Shown piece by piece: positions 48,201-63,200 of a DNA stretch of 64,000 nt. The translations under genes and the position numbers were made by a program. Location: assembly GCA_021733945.1 (NCBI GenBank), contig JAIPJX010000007.1, positions 1 to 64,000 on the forward strand, read 5' to 3'. The notes beneath the pieces were generated by a model. It was not told the origin of the DNA, made no database searches, and saw nothing but the letters and a program-made list of their open reading frames with translations. Numbering within the stretch: the first letter of the stretch is position 1; each line of letters opens with the position of its first letter. This stretch comes from Verrucomicrobiota bacterium (lineage in GTDB: Bacteria; Verrucomicrobiota; Verrucomicrobiia; Limisphaerales; SIBE01).

Positions 48201-51200
48201 CTGCCCCTGCTGCCCGTCCATGTTGAGGGTGAGCGTCTGGTCCGGACCAATAAAGACATCGAGCGGCCGGGCCCCGAAATCCACAACGTGTCTTCCGGCG
48301 TTTCCGGAGGGCAGGCTCCCGGTCACCTGGTTGATGGTCACCGCGATGTTTCTGCCGGAAGCGGTCACTCCCGGAATCCCGAGCAGATCCAGCGACTCCG
48401 CGCCCGCCTGCAGGCCGATCCATCTCAGCCCCTCGAAGTCCGGCTGCCCGGACTTGGGCGACATAAACGCCAACCCGAATTCCGCGCCTCCCAGCGACAG
48501 TCCCTTTGCGTTCGGATTCGGCGTGTCCGTTTCGTCGATGAACCCGTCGCTGTTGCTGTCCACCCTGTAGGGTCCGCTGATTCCGGCAAAGGCATCCACG
48601 CCCGTCCCGCCGATCGTGAGCAGATCCGTCAACACCGTTGCACCACTGGCCAGCGTCACCGATACGGTCGATTTCTCGAATCCGAACGATCCATTCACAA
48701 AGAAGAAATCGCTCACACCCAGCTCGACATCCGCCGTGGCCCGAAGCAACTCACCCCGGCTGCCCGTCACGCCCACCGAAACCTCGCTGTCAATCCCGGT
48801 GACGACATCCAGGGGACGCGCCGCGAAGTCAACCACCCACGGTGCGGCTTGAGTTCCGGCCGCAACCCCGTTCACCCGGTTCACCGAAACCCGGATGTTC
48901 CGGCCGGCCATCGTGAGTTCGGGAATACCGACCAGTTCCACGGCGTTCGCGGTTGCTTCCAGGCCGAACCACGTCAATCCCTCGACATCCGCCTGGCCAG
49001 CCTTGGGATAAATGATCGCCAATCCGAACTCGACGTCATCGAGCACAAGTCCCTTGGCCCTGGCGCTCGGCACATCCCGTCCGTCAACAATGCCATCCCC
49101 GTTGCTGTCAAATTCGTAAGGTCCGTTGATCCCGGCAAACGCGTCCAAACCGGTGCCGCCGATCGTGATCACATCCGCGTTGATCAACCCGCCATTGGCC
49201 AGCTGCACCGTGCGACTCGATTTTTCGAATCCAAGCGAACCGTTCACAAAGAAGAAGTCCGAAACCGCAAGCGAGAAGGAACCACCCGCTCGTGTCAGTT
49301 CACCCCGACTGCCGGGCAAATCGATGGTATGGCTCTTGCCCGTGCCAGTGACCACTTCCAACGGCGTGGCCTGGAAATCAACTACCCGGGTGTCCGGGTC
49401 CACTCCTTCTGCCACTCCATCGACCCGGTTGATCGACACAAATACGTCGCCTGGCGTCATCCGGACCACGGACGGAATTCCCAGAACCCTTGCCGAACCA
49501 ACGCTGGCTTCAAGCGCCGTCCAGCTCATTCCCTCGACACCGGCCTGACCGGGCTTGGGCGCGAGCAGCGTCAGGGCGAATTCCACTCCGCTCAGGGACA
49601 TTCCCCTGGCATTGGGATTGGGTGTGTCGTTCGAATTGATCACGCCGTCATGGTTTGTGTCGCTCAGGTAGGGTCCATTGATTCCCACAAACGCACTCAG
49701 ATCCGAGCCCCCCATTGTCAGGGACTCCATCTCCACCACCGTGCCGTCCGCAAGGGCGAGGGAAACACTCGATTTTTCGAATCCGAGGGATCCGCCCACG
49801 TAGAAGAAGTCACCCACCGCAAGGTTGAAGTCGCCGGACACACGCACCAATCGTCCCTTGCTCCCGGGCAGGTCGAGTGGAACGGTCGTGCCTGTTCCAC
49901 TGACGATGTGCAACGGGTCGGCGGCGAAATCAATGACGCGGGATGCGGGATCGGTTTCGCCGGTGACACCGCCGACCAGGTTGATGTCCACCGCCAGGTT
50001 TCGGGCGTTGATCGTCACGCTTGGAATTCCAAGGAAATCGACCGAGCCGGCCGTGGCGGTGAGGCTCGTCCAACGCAGTCCCTCAAGCTTCGGTTGACCC
50101 GCCTTGGGAGCAAGGATCGCCAGACCAAACTCCACATTGCCGAGCGAAAGACCAATCGCGCTGCGGTTCGGTGTGTCCCCTTCGTCAATCACCCCGTTGT
50201 TGTTCGTATCAACGAGGTAGGGACCGTTGATGCCCGCGAACGCATTGAGATTCGTTCCGCCAACGGTCAGCATGTCCGTCGAGGCAACGGTGCCGTCCGC
50301 CAGGGTCACGGTCTTGCTCGATTTCTGGAATCCAAGGGAACCATTGGCATAAAAGAAGTGCCCAACTCTCAGGTCGAAGGATCCGGCGATCATCAGCAAC
50401 TTCCCGTCCTCACCCGCAAAATCCAGGGTGAACGCGTCGGCATTCGTGCCAAGGGACGCCGGCGTTTTAACGCCCACGGGGGAAGCCCCGTAATGGATGA
50501 CCGTATCTTCCGTGCTCAAGATCGACTGGGCGTGGCCGGTATTGATCGACACCGACAGGTTGCTCCCGCTGAGTTCAATATCGATGGCTTCCATTCCGAT
50601 CTGGACGGCGCTGGCCGCAGTCGCCTTCAGGCTCAGCCAGCTGCGATCGGTTCCGACCTCCCTCGCAAAACCCAGTCCGAACGCCACATCGCTCAGCGCA
50701 AACCCGAGCGCCCCAGGATTCGCAGCGGGGCCGTTTAATCCCGCAAAGGCATCCAGGCCGTTCGCACCAATCCGCCAAAACTCCGTGCTCGTCTGGGTGT
50801 TGTCCGAAAGCGACACGGTCTGGTTGCCGTTTTGCAGGACATAGGAACCGGTTGCATGGAAAAATTCAGCCGCTTGAATCGACGCATTCACCTCGTAGGT
50901 GCGGGAACCGAAGTAATCCAGATTCAGGAACATTCCCACCTTGTCGCCATCGGCCGCGGTGCCTGGTGCCACCTTCACGTCGTCAGCCGCGGGCCGTTTC
51001 CTGGTGACCAACCGCACCCGATCCTCAAGTTGGACGACTTCGAAATACAGAGAGCCGTCCCCAAACCCGAACAATCCGGCCGCCGCGGCAAACTTATCCT
51101 GGGCCGCCGCAAACATCAGAATATCGAAAACATCGCCAAGCGCCGGAAGAAACCCATTCACCAGGACGATGGAGAAACTCCCGCCAAGGGTGGCATTGCC

Positions 51201-54200
51201 CGTGACCAGCACCTGATCATAATGACCACCCACCGGAGAAGCTGACCCCCGGGTGGACGCCGGATTCACCCCCCCGATTTGAATGGTCACCGAACTGGCC
51301 GCCGCGAACGTCTGGGTTCCGTCAATCGTCAGTGTTCCCGGAGAGTTCCCCAGAGCCAGCTCACCGTTCGCCAGAAGTCCGTTGGGCGCCTTCACCAGAA
51401 CATTCACCGTACTGGTGATGAACCTGGCTCCGTTCGACAGGGTGACCTGATCTGCGGCCTCGATGGAGATCGTGCCACTCCCCGTTCGGATGGACACATT
51501 CACCGCAACGTCCGCCCCCCCGCCCTGCGCCTGAATGCGTATGGATCCCGAACCGTCGGCGCGAATTCCGGTGCCGTTCAGGGTCGTCGTTCCGTCGGTG
51601 ATGGTGATTCCTCCCGCCAGGGTGACCAGCTCCACAGATCCGTTCTCCGAGGTGATCAGGTCGCTCTGAATCACCGAAACCGGACTTGTCGTTCCGTCCG
51701 TATTGACACGGTCCACCGCCACGAAGACTTCACCCACGGACAGGCTGTTGGCTTCGAGAAGATGGATCCCGCCGCCACCGCTCCAGGCAGTCACCGTGTT
51801 CACGGACGTTTCCAATGCATTCGCACCAGGGATCAAACGCCCGATGGATCCGGCAGCCCTCAACACAAGCCCACCACCCGACACATCGGGGTGTATATCC
51901 CCGCCATCCAGGATGTTGCCTGTGGTGGAAATCAACGCGATGTTCCCGGAGCCGGCCTGCACGCCGCTCACCACCAGGTCGCGGGCCGAGACAAGCAGAA
52001 TGTTTCCGGAGCCTTCAGAAGCAGTGGTCATGATCGCCCCGTCCCCCTGAACCAACGTCCCGACCTGCGCCTCCGCGTCAATGCCTCCGGCAGGATTGAG
52101 AATGCTGGTTCCAGAAGCCTGCGACAGATCACGATGCGCGATCAAGGTCATCAGGCCATTGCCCCCCGTGATGTCCGCATTCACCGCAAGATCCCCTCCT
52201 GTGGATTCGAGACGAAGGCGACCGCCGGACCCGACGCTGATGCCTGCCGCGACCGTCAACGCACCGCCCGCGCTGACCATCAGGGTTCCCCCGGATCCGA
52301 CAGTCGCACCGGCGACCAGAAGATTCCCAGCATTCTGCAGAACCGCACCGTCCCGGGCATGGGCTTCCAGGCTGGCCACGCGGAGTCTGATCGGAGTCGC
52401 CGCCGTGCCAATGCTTCCCGAGGCCGCTGTCAAGAGCGTGCCGGGCGCCTCCACTCTTGGAGTGCCATCCAGAATCCCATCCACAATATTCGCGGCCTCG
52501 GCCGTCAAAGCCGCTGTTCCACCCGCAAGAACATGGCCCAGGCGCAGATCGCCGTTCTTTTCGGCAAGATGAACATCGCCACGAGCCATGATGGTAAGGA
52601 GTCCGTCGACATCCAGATCACTGATGAGCGGCACCCCGGCCGAACCGATCGTTCCCCCGACCAGTGTCACTGTTTTACCCACCACATTCACACTGCCATT
52701 GTTCGTGGCCGGCTGAATACTCGCGCTCGTGACCTGGAGCGTCCTCGAGCCCTTGGCCAGTCCAAGCAGAAGTGCGAACGCCGCCTTCAGCCAGACATCG
52801 CCACCACTCACTTCGACCCCATCGGTTACCGTCAATGTGTCGTGACCGGCCGCAAGCGAAACGCGACCGCCTGACCCGGACACATTCTGATTCACCGTCA
52901 ACGACCCGCTCGTATGCACGACAAACAAACCGGCATCGGTCAGTGTGACTCCCGATCCACCCACACCAATCACGAGGTCACCCTGATTCTCAATCGCAAC
53001 GGATGATCCGCCAACCGTCGCCGCCAACGACTGGATCCTGGTCCAGATCTCATCGGTTCCGCCGGTTGCATTCAGCACCAGCGCATCGGCCTCGATCACC
53101 GGTCTGCCAGCGGTGTTACTTTCGATTCGGCCACTCGCAGTCAGCGTGACTGTTCCATGGGCAAGAATCGCAGGTCCCGTCGAACCCGAGGGCGCCAGTT
53201 TGAGGTTTCCACCGGCTGCGGTCACAGTCACCGCGCCGGTGTTGCCTGCTCCCGTTTGTATCGAAACAATCGCGAGGTCTCCACCACCGGGCCGTTGGTT
53301 CAGGGTGATTCCGCCGGAGGTTCCCATGTTCGCAATCGAAACCCTGGCCAGCTCGGTCTGCAGTCCAATTGCACCTGTGGCTGCTGCGTTCAGCAGGTGG
53401 CCTCTCACAACGCTGCTCTCGCTCAATTCCAGTATCGCGCCGTTGACCGTCAGATTCACGGTGCCGCCGGATCCGACGTCGATCGTGCCCACCGAAAGGG
53501 AACCATCTGAAACAAGGTCCAGATCGCCGGAATACAACGCAGCCAGGGCGAGCACGAAACCGCCTTCACCACCGCTGCCGGACACCTTGATGTTTCCGCT
53601 CTCCTTCGATTCGAGCGTCAACTGACCACCCACCACCACCTGGACCGCACCCTCATCCACCTGGAGAATGTTTCCACCGGCGGAAAGACTCAGATTCTGA
53701 TTGGTCGCCAACACCCGGCCGTTGGCCACACGCAGTTCGCGCAGTGCGCTCAACTGAACCGCGCCGCCGGTCGGAATCGCACCCTGAACCGTCAGATCAC
53801 GCCACGCCCCCACCTGCAGGCTTCGAGGCAGTGTGCTGAGGGGATCGATCGTCACCGAACCCGTGGCGTTGAGCACCAGGTCCGTTGTGGCCCCCGCCCC
53901 GATCTGGCTCATCAGCGAGTCGTTCAGAACGACGTCGCCCAGAATCAACGTTGGGTCCAGGTTGCCGGTCACGCCACCCGTCAACGTCACACCACTCTGA
54001 CTGGCGGATATCTGCTGGTCCCCGGCCCGGAGGTTGGCGCTCGCACCAGTTAACCGGAAGTTGGATGCTGACGCGCGAATCGCGCCCAGAAACGCCCCGC
54101 CATGAATGACGCCCGAGGTGGTGTTTGTCTGCACCGATCCAATCACCACGTCGCCGGTCAGGGACGTCAGAATCACGTTTCCGCCCGCCACGACATCTGT

Positions 54201-57200
54201 CGCCGTCAATGTGCCCCCGGCAGTTGCCGCAACGGTTCCATCCGCCGCACTCACAGCGGTCAGTTCCACAGAATCGGTTTCCTGCACGAACACCTCGCCC
54301 TCGCCCGTCAGATGCGCCTGAAGCGTGTTCACATTGGTGCTGAGTTGAATCCTCCCCGACGCCGTGGCCGTCACGGAGTCCGCAGTCAGAAAGCCGGTGT
54401 ATCCCAGGACAACTCTTCCGGAATTCTGAGCGGTCAAGTTCACGCCGCCCCCTGGAGCGGTGAGCGTCATGCTCCCCAGCTCGATCGAACCTCCCGCAAG
54501 AATGTCGATCGAGTGACCGGTCTGGGTCGTCAGGCTTCCACCCACATACATGATCGCTGCGTCGCTGCGGATCGCAATATCCCCGCCCGCTTCTACAATG
54601 AGTCGATCCGCATCAATCCGTGTATTCGAAGAAGCAGCATAGGTAAACGCCCCCGACGAACGAAGGGTCGCCCGGGGTGTCGTTTCGCCATCCAGCATTC
54701 CGCCGATCAGGAACTTTCCGGCAACCGGGATGTTGCCCGTATAATCCACAGCAACGTCGGAGCGCAGCTGCGTCTCACCCACTCCGCTCAAGTCGGCCTC
54801 CAGCGCCAACGCCTCTCCGCTTGCGAGCACCAACAGAGCCGTCGCAAAAGTCGGCTGCACCGGACCGGTCGGCAGGTTGAGGGTGCCCCCGGCGCGATAT
54901 TCCGTCCGATCGGTTCCCCTCACGATGAAAAGCGTCGTGATATCCAGCGCCGCGGACAGAACCACATTTCGGAGAGTGTACCCTTCGGAAGCGGACACTG
55001 CCGGGCCGGCTTCGGACGCAACCAGCACGATGGAACCGAGATCACTCAGCAACGTCACATCGCGACCGGCCACAACGTGCTGCACATTCAGGGAGTTGAG
55101 CGCCTGAACAAACACATCCCCCAGGGGCGCCTGCACATCGGTCAGGGTCAGACCGTTCACCGCCTCGTTAAATCCGTCTGCGTGCGACAACGTCACACTT
55201 CCCGTCCCGCTACCCGCGGAAATCGAGTTCGCCGATATTCGTAATCCGGAAACATTACCCTGCGCGTGGAGCGAGACCGCATCGCCAATCACGTGCGGTG
55301 GTCCATCCGTAGAATCCACCGCAGTGATGTTTCCGCCTGCAACCAGGGTGACATTGCCGCCCGCTCTCAACGGTCCAACATCCTGGTTCACCGTGAGCCA
55401 TTGCTGCACCGGAGTCGCCGCGGCATAGGTGGCATCCCCGGTCTGAATCGCCTCGATGACAATCGTGCCCGGACCGCTGATCGTCAGCAGATCCCCTGTG
55501 ACGGACGCCGGACCCGCCAGGACACGGTACGACGCGGAAAGACCGGAACTCGCACTCGCAGCCAGAGTCAAGGTGAGCGAGGTGTGGCTGAAGGTCAGAG
55601 CATCCAAAGGAGCAAAGGTCACCGTCTGCCCCAATGTTCCCGTTCCGACGTTCTTTCGGATGATGGATCGCAACGCATCCGAATCGTCAACGGCCGTTTC
55701 CTCATTCGCCAACAACACCGGCGGTTCCCCCTCCTTCGGCCCGATCGACTGGGTGGTGGTGCCTGCGGTGGTTTCCAATTTCAAAATGGTACCACGCCCC
55801 CCCAATGCCCAGAGGTGGTTGGCATCAGCTCCCCAAATATCCCGCAAATCCTCCAGGGTGCCAGGGCTGAAGGAGCTCCACGTGCCGCCCTGCCTCTTCT
55901 GGATGGTGCCATTGCTTCCAACGGCCCAGACCGTGTCCGCATCGCTGGTCCAAATTCTGTAGAGGGTCTGGGTGGTGTTGGATGTTTCAATCACCCATTC
56001 CGTGCCGTTCCAATTGAAGATTCTTCCAGAGCTCCCGGACACCCATACATCATTTGCGTTCCGACCCCAGACGGAATAGAGCGTAAAGTTGCTTCCCGGA
56101 TCCTGAGTCTCCCAGACCGTGCCGTTCCATTTCAGAATGGTGCCACCGCTTCCCACCGCCCAGACATTGCTGCTGTCGACTCCCCACACCCCCGAAAGAC
56201 TGACGGTGGAACCGGAATCCTGCGAACTCCATGTCGTGCCGTTCCATTTGATGATCGTTCCATTGGCACCGACCGCCCAGACATTCTGCGCATCGCTTCC
56301 CCAGACACCCGAGAGCGTCGGTTTAAATGAGGACGTGCCCACCGGACTCAGGCCGGATTCCTGCGCGATCCATGAAGTGCCATCCCATTTACGAATCGTT
56401 CCGTCGACACCCACTCCCCAGATATTATTGGCATCGATTCCCCAGATGCTGTTGAGGGATTGTCCGGAACCACTCGATTCCGTCTCCCAGCTCGTTCCGT
56501 TCCATTTTACAACGGTGCTGCCGCTTCCGGTCGCCCAAATGTTGTTGGCATCAAGTCCCCAGACGGACGAAAGCGTATCGCTGAAATTGGACGCCACCCG
56601 CGTATTCCAGCCCGAACCATCCCAGGCGAGAATCACACCACCGTTCCCGACCGCCAAGACGTTGCCCGAATCCTTCGCGTAAATTCCATACAAACTGGAG
56701 CTTGTGCCGGATGTTTCGGCGGACCACGCGGACCCGTCCCATTTACGAATCGTGCCAGAGGATCCCGAAACCCACACGGCCTGCTCGCTCAGGCCGGTGA
56801 TCGCGTAAAAACTGGCGGTGGTTCCCGAACTCTGAGTTACCCACGTCGAGCCGTTCCATTTCACAATGGTTCCGCCATTCCCGACCGCCCACACGTTGTT
56901 CGCGTCCGTTCCCCAAATCCCATACAACGTCTGTGTCGTCCCGGAACTCTGAGTCACCCATGCGGTGCCATCCCATTGCGCGATCCCTCCGCTGGTTCCA
57001 ACGACCCAGACATGATTGGAATCACTGCCCCAGACTCCCAACGACGTTTGATTGCCTCCCGTGTCCTGAACTCTCCAGGCCTGACCATCCCACTTCGTGA
57101 CCCTCCCGCTCGAGCCAGCAGCCCAGATGTTGTTTACGTCGGTCCCCCAGATTCCCCTCAGCGTGTCGCTGGTGCCGGAACCTTGTTCGACCCATGCCGT

Positions 57201-60200
57201 ACCGTTCCATCGCAGGATCGTTCCGAAGCTCCCCACCGCCCAGACATTGTCGGCGTCCGTTCCCCAGACCGCATACAGGGTTCTGTCCGCCGTTGGTTCC
57301 TGGCGCAGCCACGTCGCCCCCCCGTCGCCCGTGTGCCAGAGATAACCCGTGTCCCCAACCGCCCATCCGTTCACGGCATCAACCATGGCAACGGACTGAA
57401 GGGTGGTTCCATTCTGATAAACCTCCCATTCGCTGGCCGATGTGATTTCAAACGTTGCCGATCTGGCCCCCGAGTACTCCGTATCGTTGATCGTGGCGAT
57501 CACCGTGTATTTGCCGACTTCCGTGGGACTGGTCTGGGAACCGTTGTAAGTCACGCTCACGGCGAAGCCCGCCGGCACGCTGGCAACCGCCACCTCCCGA
57601 GCACCACCGGTGTATTCCTGCCGAAGACCGCCAAAGTTGATCGTCGGATTGATCGTGAAAGTCCGATCCACCGGTTCGGCAGCCAAATACTCGTCGTTCC
57701 CGTCCTGGGTGGCGCGCACGACCACCGTTCCGAGATCGGTCGTGTAGATCGTTCGGCCATCAATCAATGCGGGTCCGCTGACAACGGAATAAGTCACGGC
57801 AAGTCCGGCACTCGAGGTCGCAAACACAGAGAACGGAGTGCCGAAATTCCTCGCGCCGCTCGAAGTAAAGCCGATTGTCTGCGTCAACTTGTCCTGAATT
57901 TCGATTTTGGTGCCTGATGTCGTCGTTGTATAACCATCGGTCGCCGCGACCCTCAGGGTTCGCGTCGCGGTGAAGGCGGCTCCGGCAATCGGAGCCGAAC
58001 CATCCGTCGGCGGATTGGCCTGGCTGGGCAACTGCCAGGCGACAGCCAACACATCCCCGCCTGTATTTTGTTTGTGCAGCACTTCCACGTAATAGGTCTC
58101 TCCGGCTGTCAGCGTGATCGTTCGCGGAGTGGGCCATTCGCTTCCCGCAAACTGATCGGATCGTTTGGCGCTAAGGCTGCTGTCCCCTGTTGAACTCAGC
58201 CATTCCCGGGTCCGGGACCAGACGGTCTCCCTGGCAATGAGTTTCTTGTTCGCCGGATTCTCGTCGTAGCTCAGGTAGAGTTCCGTTGCGTCGTCGCCGC
58301 TGACGAAGAACACATACTCACCCGTTTCAGGAGCCGTGATGTAGCCTGAAATTCTTTGTCCATAGTTGTCGCCGTAGGCACTGGGAGCTTCAAAGTCCGA
58401 CAGTAGTTCCACGACATCCGGGCTGGACGGAAATTTCCCACTGCTCAGGAGTTCGGCTGTCGTGTCTCCGGAAATACCGGTGTAGACCTCGCGCAGCAGA
58501 TGTCCCTCGGTCAATGGCGATGCGGTGTAGGTGATCCGGCCTGCCGTCGTGAAGTAGGTGTTCAACGCGCTCACCGATCCCGTGAATGTCCGCGCCGTGG
58601 GGGTTCCGCCAATCGTGATGCCCTCCGCATCCTGTCCGGAAATCGTTCCATCCCCGATGGACAACGTCACGGTCAATGTGGCCGAATCCGGATCGGAAAA
58701 AGGCGTACCCGCAAATTGCAGATCACTTGTCCTGTTCGACATCACCGTGAAACCCGCCGGAACGGAAACGACAGGCGGCAGCTGCGGAGGTTTGACCAGA
58801 ATCGTGCTTTCCGCGCTCGACGTGGAATTTCCATCGGACGCAACCAGCGTCAGAAGTTGCGGCCCCGGTCCGGTTGCTCCGGACAGATAGGTAATGTTCC
58901 CGGCCGTCGTGAAATAAGTGTTCAGATCCGCGATCGTTCCGGTGAACGTCCGCTCAAGTGCCGTTCCACTGACCGTGACCGTTCCCGTGGAGGCTGCGGA
59001 GATGGTTCCCTCGGCGACCGACACCTTCACCGTCAAACGGGCGGAATCCACATCGGCAAACGGAACCCCCAGGAATTGAAGATCGCCGACGGAACCATCA
59101 AACACGGTGAAACTGTTGGTCGCGGACACGACGGGTTGGAGATTGATGTCGCCCGGGCCCGATGCATACCGCCCGCCCTGGATCCGGCTGACCTGAATAT
59201 TGCCACCCGCCTCCAACCGAATGTCGCCTCCATCGCCGGCATCAGCCGTAATGATCAGGGCACCGGCTTCCTGCAGGATGTCGCCGATTACCGCGGTCAC
59301 GCTCACCACACCACTGCTGCCCGCCTCACCCGCGACGGGGGATACGTCGGTTGAGATCGTGGCTCCGGTTTTTTGGAGAACGCTCCGCGCCGCGCTCAAC
59401 TGGATGTTGCCCATGTTCGACCGCGCCCCTGCGAACATCACCAGATCAGACCCGGTTCCCTGCGCATCGAGGGTCACGATCCCGGCTCCGCTGGCGGACA
59501 CCGCCGCAGGATTCCCAAAGGATCCGTTCGACTCGAGAGTGATGGAACCATTGATGGTTTGAAGCAGGATCGCTCCGCCATTGGTCGTCACCAAATCGCT
59601 CTGCATCCCGTCGATCAATTCCCGGGTCACTGCGGTTTCCATAACACGCCGCACACGGATGGCGTCGGTCAGACCGACTGACACAGAATCCTGTTCGATG
59701 AGTCTGATGTCCGACCCCGCGTGCGCGGACACCCGCTGAACCGAGGTCTCCAGGGGGTTTTCAGCGCCGATTCCCAGCGGAGCCCAAAGGCGAACCGAAC
59801 CACCCGCGATATCCACATGCGCGTCACCGGCATCCGCGATCCGGCCCGTGCCCGAGATCGCGCTGAGCGCGCCAGAACCAGCGTCCACATGGGTCAGGGT
59901 CAAATCTCCATTCGCCCAGAACCGAACGTTTCCGGATCCGCCGACGTTGATCACACCCGCACCGACCGCCATGGACACCGAACCCGTCGTCGCCTCAACA
60001 TCGAGGTTCCCTGCTCCGGACGCCAGCACCACCGCGGTTGAACCGATCGAAACGTTTCGTGGCGAGAGAATCGAAACGTCGCCGGTTCCGGATTGTACGT
60101 TCGCGCCCAGAAACACATCGGAATTCGCCCCCTGAGCCTGCAGCAGTATGTTTCCGGAACCATTCGCCAGCACACCCACGCCGGCAGTGGATTCTCCTGG

Positions 60201-63200
60201 AGGCGCAACCGTAATCGTCCCGCTCGTGGTTCGAAGCACGATGGATCCGTTGAAACCCGTCACCAACCCGTTTCGGCGATCAAGGATCGGCGCGTTCGAA
60301 GTTCCCTCCGTGGCCCGGATCACACTCACCGCAACATCACCCACCTCAAGGTGATCATTCTCCAAAAGACTCAGGCCTCCGGCCCCACCAAATCCCGCCA
60401 GGACGGAAACGGCAATACGAAGTGGATTGAACTGATTCCCCAACGCACCAACGGCATTGGAAGCCGCCACAAACAAACCATCGGAGGTGACGTGGAACAT
60501 CGCATCGCCACCGGGAAGAATGTTTCCGACGTTGGACCGGATTCCCACATTGCCAAGTCCGGCATCGATGCGGACCACGCGAAGATCTGTTTGTGATTCG
60601 ATGCGGACATCCCCACCCAGCGAGCTTCCACTCGAAATCGAGGTCCCGTCGGTCTGGGTAATGCCGCCACTCCAGGAGGTAAGGTCAATGCTTCCGCCCG
60701 CAGTTTCCACATTCGCATTCACCAAAATCGAACCCGTGGCCTGCACCGAGATAAATCCCGTTCCTGCATTTGTGATGTCCCCCGCCAGAACGAGGTCACC
60801 CAGATTGATCAGCGCGATCCCGCCCCGGGTGCCGCTGGCTTCCAACTGCTCAACCGCCACTTCGATTGGGCTGTTGGCCAGCCCGATTCCACCGCCCGCA
60901 GTGCCGGAATGCACCGCCTCGAGAACCAGCGCCCTGGACCGGATCCTTGCCCCCTCGCCTCCCGGAACACCCAGGATCGAACCCGCCTCGGCAACCAGCG
61001 ACACGGATCCATTCGGAGCGTCAATCAAAACAATCCGGAGGTCACCGGAACGCTCGATCAGATGGAGATTCTGGCCAACGCTGGCAGTCAGAGTTCCATC
61101 GAGGAGATTGTTCGTGACGATCGGCATCTCAACCGATCCAACGGATCCCCTGCCCGCATTCAGCGTGATGCCATACCCCACCACGTTGGCGCTCCCGGGA
61201 ACAGAGGTGCCCAGAATTCCGTTGCCGCTTTCCAGAAGGACCGGCACCTGACCCAGAACGGATTTTAAAACCATGTCTTCACCCGACCTCAGCGTGATGT
61301 TGCCGAGCGCGGACAAACCGAGCACCTTCCCGACTTCCATCCGTCCGCCCGCATTCAGTTCAATCACGCCAGCGCTGGCCTGCACATTGGCATCCGCGTT
61401 CGTCGCGGTCAGGATCATGTCCCCGCCTGAAGCCAACCGCACGTCGCCCTCCGAACTGCTGACGGAATCCACATTCATCTGCCCGCCGGCGGTCAAGGTG
61501 ACGCCCCCCGAAGACGCGAAGATCGAGACGGCGGTCAACACCCCGTCGGCAAATCCAGAAATCGCCCCTTTGTCGGACACCACCCTTGTCGCGCCAAGAT
61601 TGCCGGCCGCTCGCAACAGAATGGCGCCATCCACAGCATGGACATCCGTCGCTGTGAGATCCCCCCGCGACTTGAGGAAAACCACCCCCAGATCGTTGGT
61701 CACGCTCAGAAAGTTGACGTCCCCCAGAGCCCCAACAATCACGTCCCCCGCCGCTGCGATCTCAACGCCGCCCGAAACCTTCACATTCACGTCGTCCTTC
61801 ACCTGGACGACGAGTTTTTCGATCGCGAACTTGTTGGTGACGAATTGGCCGTTCCGGATGGAAACCGTTCCGTCGGTGGTCCCCCAATCCGCCTCAACCC
61901 CGGCCGCAAACTCGGGAACGATCCGTTGCCAGACACGGCCGTTTCGGAACTGTTCCGGCCGAGCCAGATCGATCAAAGCATCATCGCCTTTGTAGAGGTA
62001 CAGTTCATACTCCACGGAAAGCACGTCATCACCACTGGCGCGGGATAACAGTTCTTTTTGATCCAATGGCAGGAGGCCGAAGACTTCCGGATGCGACACC
62101 GCAACGGCTTCAGAGGCGTATCCGATGGTTCCGTTGCCTCCGGGCAGCAACAGTACATCCACCGCCGTGATGTTCGAGAATTCCGCATTGCCGGAAGCGC
62201 CGTTCAGCAAGGTCGAATGCGGCAGCACGGCTTTCGCGAGGGACGATGAAACGGCGTACTTGGCCTGATCCGGAGAGAGTCCGGCCTTGGATAATTTCGC
62301 CTGCAGCAGCGCTCCGATTCCCGATTGACCGCTCGCCCGGAATTCCTCATACACCCCGTCGAGGATCGATCCCGACACCGTACGAAGTGTTACCTTGCCG
62401 TTCTCGGATTCGACGGAAGCCGTTGCGCCTTCCCAGAAGTCCGGACGAACCAACAGCAGATCGCCATCGGTTTCGATGAGATGGATGTCACCCTTCGCCA
62501 ACGCGGCGATCCCTCCGGCCTTCGCAGCACCGGAGTCAACGCGCGCGTTGATGGAACCTTCCAGGGATTGAAGTTCAATCCGGTTGCCACGAATGATCGA
62601 GTCTTCGCCCACAAAGCTGATTCCGTGCTTGGCGGTGATCATCACGTCGCCCCCGGTCGTGACGATTTGGCCGATCTCGATGAAGTTCGTCGCGTTGTCC
62701 TTCGACACGGCGGTCAGCGTGATGTTGCCTGTCGCCGACACAAAGGTCGGCCCCTTGCCCCCCTCGATGTTCATCGTGACCGATCCCAGGCCGATCACCT
62801 GCTCGACATGCCCGAAAACCGCAGCCGTAGGGCTGCTTGAGATCGTGCCGCCTGAACTAAAAGACATGCTCCGCGCGGAAGCCGGTTCTTCCACGGTGCC
62901 GGTGAGAACCAGATCTCCAGGTGTGGTGATGTCGAGACCGGGATTGTTCTGCTTCAGGAATTGAATACGAACCGGGTAATCGGCCTTCAGCACGTGGGTG
63001 TAATAGTCTTTGACGCCCTGCACCGTGGTCGTGATCGTGCGATAGGTCTTCTGCTTGAGGAATCCGCCACCCTCGGTTTCATTGACGAGCGTGATCGTCG
63101 TGTTCGCGTAGTCGCTGTCGTACTTCTTCAAGTCCACATCTTCGAACGTCGCAAAGCGCGAAACATTCTCGACCAATTCCCAGGAACCTGCATCGCTGTA

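Noticed and set aside
47433-50738. Plus-strand open frame of 1,101 codons inside the giant gene
   Set aside because: Antisense to the 183-residue repeats; its length and internal periodicity simply mirror them.
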